Source: Cardiobacterium sp. Marseille-Q4385 (GTDB taxonomy: Bacteria; Pseudomonadota; Gammaproteobacteria; Cardiobacteriales; Cardiobacteriaceae). Taken from it: a stretch of DNA of 64,000 nucleotides. The position numbers and the translations under genes are program-made. Below are positions 61,401 through 64,000 of this stretch, piece by piece. Position 1 is the stretch's first letter. Every line of letters begins with the position of its first letter. The stretch is taken from NCBI RefSeq assembly GCF_916618745.1, contig NZ_OU745373.1:620001-684000 (forward strand). Direction: 5' to 3'. The notes beneath the pieces were generated by a model, which saw only the letters and a list, made by a program, of their open reading frames with translations, was not told the DNA's origin and made no database searches.

Positions 61401-64000
61401 TGTCGTGCCCTTGTTGTCGGTGTATTCGACATGCACGCTGATTTTGTGTCCCGCGTCGCCACGAGTGAGCTGATAGGTTGCGCCCGTTTGTCCGCTGATC
61501 GGCTGGCCGTCGCGCAGCCATTGGTATTGCACGTTAGCGGGGACGCCGTCGTCATCGCTGATTTGTGCAGCGAGAGTCTCTCCCACTTTGGCCTCACCGC
61601 TGATGCTGATTTTGCCCGTGTGATTGGGCTGCGGCGGCGGATTTGGTGCTGGGGTATCGGTAACGGTAGCAGTGGCCTCGCTTAGCGGGTTTTCGTCGTG
61701 TCCGGCGTTGTCTTTGTAGGTCGCACGCACGGTGATTTTGTGTCCCGCGTCGTCGCGGGTGAGCGTGTAGCTGCTGCCTGTTTGTCCGCTGATCGGCTGG
61801 CCGTCGCGTAGCCACTGGTATTGCACGTTATTGGGGACGCCGTCGTCATCGCTGACGGCAGCGGTCAGCGTCTGTCCGATTTTCGCCTCGCCGCTGATGC
61901 TGATTTTTCCCGTGTGGTTGGGTTGCGGCGGCGGATTTGGTGCAGGGGTATCGGTAACGGTAGCGGTGGCCTCGCTCAGCGGGGTTTCGTCGTGTCCGGC
62001 GTTGTCTTTGTAGGTGGCGCGCACGGTGATTTTGTGTCCGGCGTCGTCGCGGGTGAGCTGGTAGGTTGCCCCCGTTTGTCCGCTGATCGGCTGGCCGTCG
62101 CGTAGCCATTGGTATTGCACGTTATTGGGGATGCCGTCGTCATCGGCAACGGCTGCGGTCAGTGTTTGTCCAACTTTGGCCTCACCGCTGATGCTGATTT
62201 TGCCTTCGTGATTCGGTTGCGGCGGCGGCGGTTTTGGTGCAGGGGTATCGGTAACGGTAGCAGTGGCCTCGCTCAGCGGGTTTTCGTCATGTCCGGCGTT
62301 GTCTTTGTAGGTAGCGCGTACGGTGATTTTGTGTCCCGCATCGGTGCGGGTGAGGGTGTAGGTGCTGCCTGTTTGTCCACTGATCGGCTGACCGTCTCGC
62401 AGCCACTGATATTGCACGTTAGCGGGGACGCCGTCGTCGTCGCTAACGGCAGCGGTCAGCGTCTGTCCGACTTTCGCTTCGCCGCTGAGGGTGATTTTGC
62501 CTGTGTGATTCGGTTGTGGGTTCGGCGCGGGGGTGTCAGCAACCGCCGCTGTTGCCTCGCTTAGCGGGCTTTCATCATGTCCGGCGTTGTCTTTGTAGGT
62601 GGCGCGCACGGTGATTTTGTGTCCCGCGTCGTCACGGGTGAGGGTATAGGTGTTGCCTGTTTGGTTGGCAATCGGCTGGCCGTCACGTAGCCATTGGTAT
62701 TGCACGTTATTGGGTACGCCGTCGTCATCGCTAACGGCAGCGGTCAGCGTCTGTCCAACTTTCGCCTCGCCGCTGATGCTGATTTTGCCTTCGTGGTTCG
62801 GTTGCGGCGGCGGATTTGGCGCAGGGGTATCGGTAACGGTAGCGGTAGCTTCGCTCAGCGGGTTTTCGTTGTGTCCAGCGTTGTCTTTGTAGGTGGCGCG
62901 TACGGTAATTTTGTGTCCCGCGTCGTCGCGGGTGAGCTGATAGGTTGCACCCGTTTGTCCGCTGATGGGCCGACCATCGCGTAGCCACTGGTATTGCATG
63001 TTAGCGGGTACGCCGTCGTCATCGCTAACGGCTGCGGTCAGCGTTTGTCCGACTTTGGCCTCGCCACTGATGCTGATTTTGCCCGTGTGGTTCGGTTGCG
63101 GCGGCGGATTTGGTGCAGGGGTATCGGTAACGGTAGCGGTAGCCTCGCTCAGCGGGGTTTCGTCATATCCGGCGTTGTCTTTGTAGGTAGCACGCACGGT
63201 GATTTTGTGTCCCGCGTCGGCGCGGGTGAGGGTATAGATGCTGCCTGTTTGGTTGGCAATCGGCTGGCCGTCGCGTAGCCATTGGTATTGCACGTTAGCG
63301 GGTACGCCGTCGTTATCGCTAACGGCAGCGGCCAGTGTTTGTCCGACTTTCGCCTCGCCGCTGATGCTGATTTTGCCTTCGTGATTCGGCTGAGGTTGCG
63401 GCTGGGGATTCGGATTAGGTTGCGGGTTCGGGTTGGGTTGCGGATTCGGGTTAGGTTGTGGATCCGGGATCGGTTGCGGATTCGGGTCAGGTTGCGGATC
63501 CGGAATCGGCTGTGGGTTTGGGTTGGGTTGCGGATTCGGATTTGGTTGTGGTTCTGGAATCGGTTGCGGATTCGGATTTGGTTGTGGTTCTGGAATCGGT
63601 TGCGGATTTGGATTGGGTTGCGGGTTCGGGTTGGGTTGTGGTTCGGGTTGCGGCTGCGGTGTCACGTTATCATCGTGATGGTGTTTGTCGTGGTTGTGCG
63701 CGGCAATGGCAATGCCGCCGCCAACCAGGGCGAGGCCGCCAAGGGCGGCCAGTCCGGCTTTGTCCACCGTGTTTGGCGCAAAGGCTTGTGCTGTCGCAAC
63801 TTCTGCTGCGAGTTCGTGTTCGCTAAGGGCGGCGACGGGGTAGTTGTACAGCCCGCCGTTTGCCTGGGTACCAACCAGCGCGCCCTGTCCCTGGCTGAAG
63901 TAGTGGTCGATAATCAGGTCAGTGCCGTCATCAAAGGCGATATAGAGGTCATCACCCTTACGCTCGGTGATCAGCTGCTCCGGCCCTATTCCGCTTGCGG
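55485..64000 (-). CDS. Giant BapA-like/RTX-like surface protein 3, N-terminus cut by window edge
   Basis: About 2838 residues visible; by comparison with protein 1 about 43 are missing at the start. The frame is open to the window end and reads GPEQLITERKGDDLYIAFDD, so an internal GTG near 63767 is not the real start. Order: prefix domain, proline-rich linker (63400-63650), nine Ig-like repeats (60800-63400), three cadherin-like repeats (59870-60790) and a Calx-beta-like domain. Then an alpha/beta-hydrolase-like domain (58860-59530), two cadherin-like (58210-58850), three Ig-like (57390-58210) and a large unrecognised domain (56040-57385). The RTX-like end (LRGGDGDDILVSGYGVDHLA) differs from proteins 1 and 2. 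Probably secreted by a type I system as an adhesin. Confidence 0.9.
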   Translation of the reverse strand, partial: ASGIGPEQLITERKGDDLYIAFDDGTDLIIDHYFSQGQGALVGTQANGGLYNYPVAALSEHELAAEVATAQAFAPNTVDKAGLAALGGLALVGGGIAIAAHNHDKHHHDDNVTPQPQPEPQPNPNPQPNPNPQPIPEPQPNPNPQPIPEPQPNPNPQPNPNPQPIPDPQPDPNPQPIPDPQPNPNPQPNPNPQPNPNPQPQPQPNHEGKISISGEAKVGQTLAAAVSDNDGVPANVQYQWLRDGQPIANQTGSIYTLTRADAGHKITVRATYKDNAGYDETPLSEATATVTDTPAPNPPPQPNHTGKISISGEAKVGQTLTAAVSDDDGVPANMQYQWLRDGRPISGQTGATYQLTRDDAGHKITVRATYKDNAGHNENPLSEATATVTDTPAPNPPPQPNHEGKISISGEAKVGQTLTAAVSDDDGVPNNVQYQWLRDGQPIANQTGNTYTLTRDDAGHKITVRATYKDNAGHDESPLSEATAAVADTPAPNPQPNHTGKITLSGEAKVGQTLTAAVSDDDGVPANVQYQWLRDGQPISGQTGSTYTLTRTDAGHKITVRATYKDNAGHDENPLSEATATVTDTPAPKPPPPQPNHEGKISISGEAKVGQTLTAAVADDDGIPNNVQYQWLRDGQPISGQTGATYQLTRDDAGHKITVRATYKDNAGHDETPLSEATATVTDTPAPNPPPQPNHTGKISISGEAKIGQTLTAAVSDDDGVPNNVQYQWLRDGQPISGQTGSSYTLTRDDAGHKITVRATYKDNAGHDENPLSEATATVTDTPAPNPPPQPNHTGKISISGEAKVGETLAAQISDDDGVPANVQYQWLRDGQPISGQTGATYQLTRGDAGHKISVHVEYTDNKGTTEKPTSVALEVENSPTPPNHEGTVSITGEGKVGSELTANISDADGVPDTGVTYQWQRDGQPIAQANGKTYTLTPDDAGHKISVHVEYTDNKGTTEKPTSAELDIGKDTPPPPVNQQGVITIDGNAKAGETLTAKISDADGVPDTGVTYQWLRDGQPIAQANGKTYTLTQEDIGHKISVQATYKDNAGHDENISSMPTAEIAGADSTNHAPTDITLSQNQVIEGKDGAEIGKLTTTDEDTTDTHTYRVSDSRFEVSADGTLKLKAGEHLDFAKEPSVTLSVTTDDGHGGTYSKAFTLQVQDDPSYPAQPQNHAPTDITLSQNQVIEGKDGAEIGKLTTIDEDANDVHTYTVTDERFEVTADGTLKLKAGQHLDFAQEPSVNLSVTTDDGHGGTYSKAFTLQVQDDPNYPAQPQNHAPTDITLSQNQVMEGKDGAEIGKLTTTDEDANDVHTYTVNDDRFEVTADGTLKLKAGQHLDFAQEPSVNLSVTTNDGHGGTFSKTFTVSVQDDPNYPAQPQRTPVLSLQGETGIQEGGTAQYKLLLSRAAEQDVTVKVEIQSNTTTHGVQSEIRTLTIAKGETALPFTVETTHNGKEDGGSSFSVHVKSADGASITTSAAPADPTHGNGGDPAWGQSTFSAAGLQGDYYMLSASGGPTPLVVFLPGEGRYEYSGQRSAFSEFVSNTGVSALIVKTPDAASGSWGPNGEQNARYLRALLEEIYSKYNIDKGNVLLVGNGGGADLISNYLLPAHNDLFSGGGALLIGGGGSGNIPAFSKMPSDSLKEHFRMKWIAGGEDSHALTASQQGQEHYTQAGFLTQREVVPGADYTQTANDVGNTFVDMWLQQEHGNPFLSVTTSVTDIDAVNHAPTDIFLRGSASIDEGKDGDYIGSLDVSDPDRDDSFAFTVSDERFEVVSYYGFEHHLKLKDGQHIDYANEQSVTVTVTATDKGGLSVDKTFTLAVKDNPDYPATENRAPTDIIIQFPAINEGKDGAIVDDVQVKDPDLLDKHTFTISDNRFEITDKGVLKLKDGVHIDYATEQSINLTITATDQGGLSVEKTFTLRVDDDPHYPNREGSVTISGDAKVGSTLTANVSDPDTVSDSSIRYQWLIDGVAVQGATQKTYTLRPEDAGKKVSVHVEYRDNGLHDEAHDSDSLDVAAQSANQPGSVTISGEAKMGSELTATVTDADKFDAANVQYQWLRDGQPIDKANGSTYTLSKDDAGHKITVQATYKDNAGHDENLTSEVTDIPAPPPNQPGSISITGDAKVGSTLTATVSDGDGFTADKVQYQWLRDGQPIDKANGSTYTLSKDDAGHKITVQATYKDNAGHDENPQDSITTEPAATNKIQVSNAAAVSEGNSLHYTIKLDAPAQAGQTLKISASHHNSAVEADKLAQTADPFQPGEYLGNGTVFTRSVANMPLADNSAAITQYAPSMAKNNYGVVTGLNHKSYNIPIYIVDSSDPKQHYATITSDDARVNASADIKAHTTGKIPLPEYATPAGGGDRSFAVYDKATGLMREYFYAVKQPDGSWKVSAAGYFQGQAGLDDLGVKNYWMQHEHGGSAVVRMLNPLSQIGISEILAGRINHAVSVTLPNAKKGVISFPAQDSDGTDENPNAPAEGQWFRIKPGVDLDTYTRGGKPLGELTKMIAKAVQTYGGYGADKNLNNFAFNAESAHNYLARGKEDPWREGGEIAQKVGGNMNINDFPWELVEWAPVGWNDKGQDAGVYSNTQPTASINGQEVPITGGEITLPAGATEVHINVPTLTHNNFEQTDSVTLNAALHDANGNLLDSSAGTGQVNDAPNPIADSTHGNGVLISPNVNPDELAKLVSLDGQELIDYIDQHGHNILQNVQNPTPSPVLRGGDGDDILVSGYGVDHLAGGKGADTFVYIMDGKNSFPYQNNDQILDFNPAEGDRIVLTRGDGWTLQFDKVDFVADAHVQRLQYKVYKGSEAYINAIHIQSHDGHLFGVEEIMKAVTIM

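Noticed and set aside
63662..63767. Internal start of surface protein 3 near 63767
   Set aside because: The same frame continues upstream to the window end with the conserved prefix domain, so the gene is simply cut by the edge.

Overview
This 64 kb window is a GC-rich stretch of a gammaproteobacterial chromosome. Three gene orders point to Gammaproteobacteria: ubiE-ubiJ-ubiB, rpsB-tsf-pyrH-frr-uppS-cdsA-rseP and rpsU-yqeY-dnaG-rpoD. The mix of a type IV pilus assembly cluster, very large type I secreted surface proteins and abundant repeats sharing the core CGCCAAGCGG would fit a member of the Cardiobacteriaceae such as Cardiobacterium. That name is an inference from gene content; no marker gene was compared.

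Layout. 1-6.4 kb: start of a TruC pseudouridine synthase, an RRM RNA-binding protein, and a tightly overlapped minus-strand operon (two HAD phosphatases, DUF971, ubiE, ubiJ, ubiB, patB-type C-S lyase). 6.6-9.5 kb: a lipoprotein, a 37-copy 28-bp satellite array and a DUF1152 protein. 9.5-18 kb: typA/bipA, gatB and pilMNOPQ. 18-25 kb: a 20-copy 25-bp array abutting rseP, then cdsA, uppS, frr, pyrH, tsf and rpsB. 25.2-29.1 kb (plus strand): map, an unknown gene and glnD. 29.1-29.55 kb: dispersed repeats and hairpins. 29.55-38.6 kb: tamB, rpoD, dnaG, yqeY and rpsU. 38.7-41.5 kb: a small membrane protein, a DUF457-like membrane protein, an RseC-family protein and an NCS2 purine permease. 41.6-46 kb: an accessory island that becomes AT-rich, with an orphan gene, three paralogous membrane proteins, a short gene split by an IS630-family insertion, and a 67-bp palindrome. 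46.1-64 kb: three tandem giant BapA-like/RTX-like surface proteins, the last cut by the window end.

How the parts fit. Most of the window is housekeeping: ubiquinone synthesis, translation (S2, EF-Ts, RRF, GatB, MAP, S21), envelope biogenesis (UppS, CdsA, RseP, TamB), transcription and replication (RpoD, DnaG) and nitrogen signalling (GlnD). The accessory material is surface-related: the inner-membrane and secretin parts of the type IV pilus, and three modular adhesin or beta-helix proteins probably exported by a type I system outside the window.

The most unusual signals are (i) several tandem and dispersed repeat families with different linkers but the same CGCCAAGCGG anchor, possibly a DNA uptake-type sequence that has been amplified, and (ii) the island of duplicated two-segment membrane proteins. 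In that island one copy carries a one-base poly-T frameshift, and the last gene can be rebuilt exactly across an IS630 insertion at a duplicated TA.
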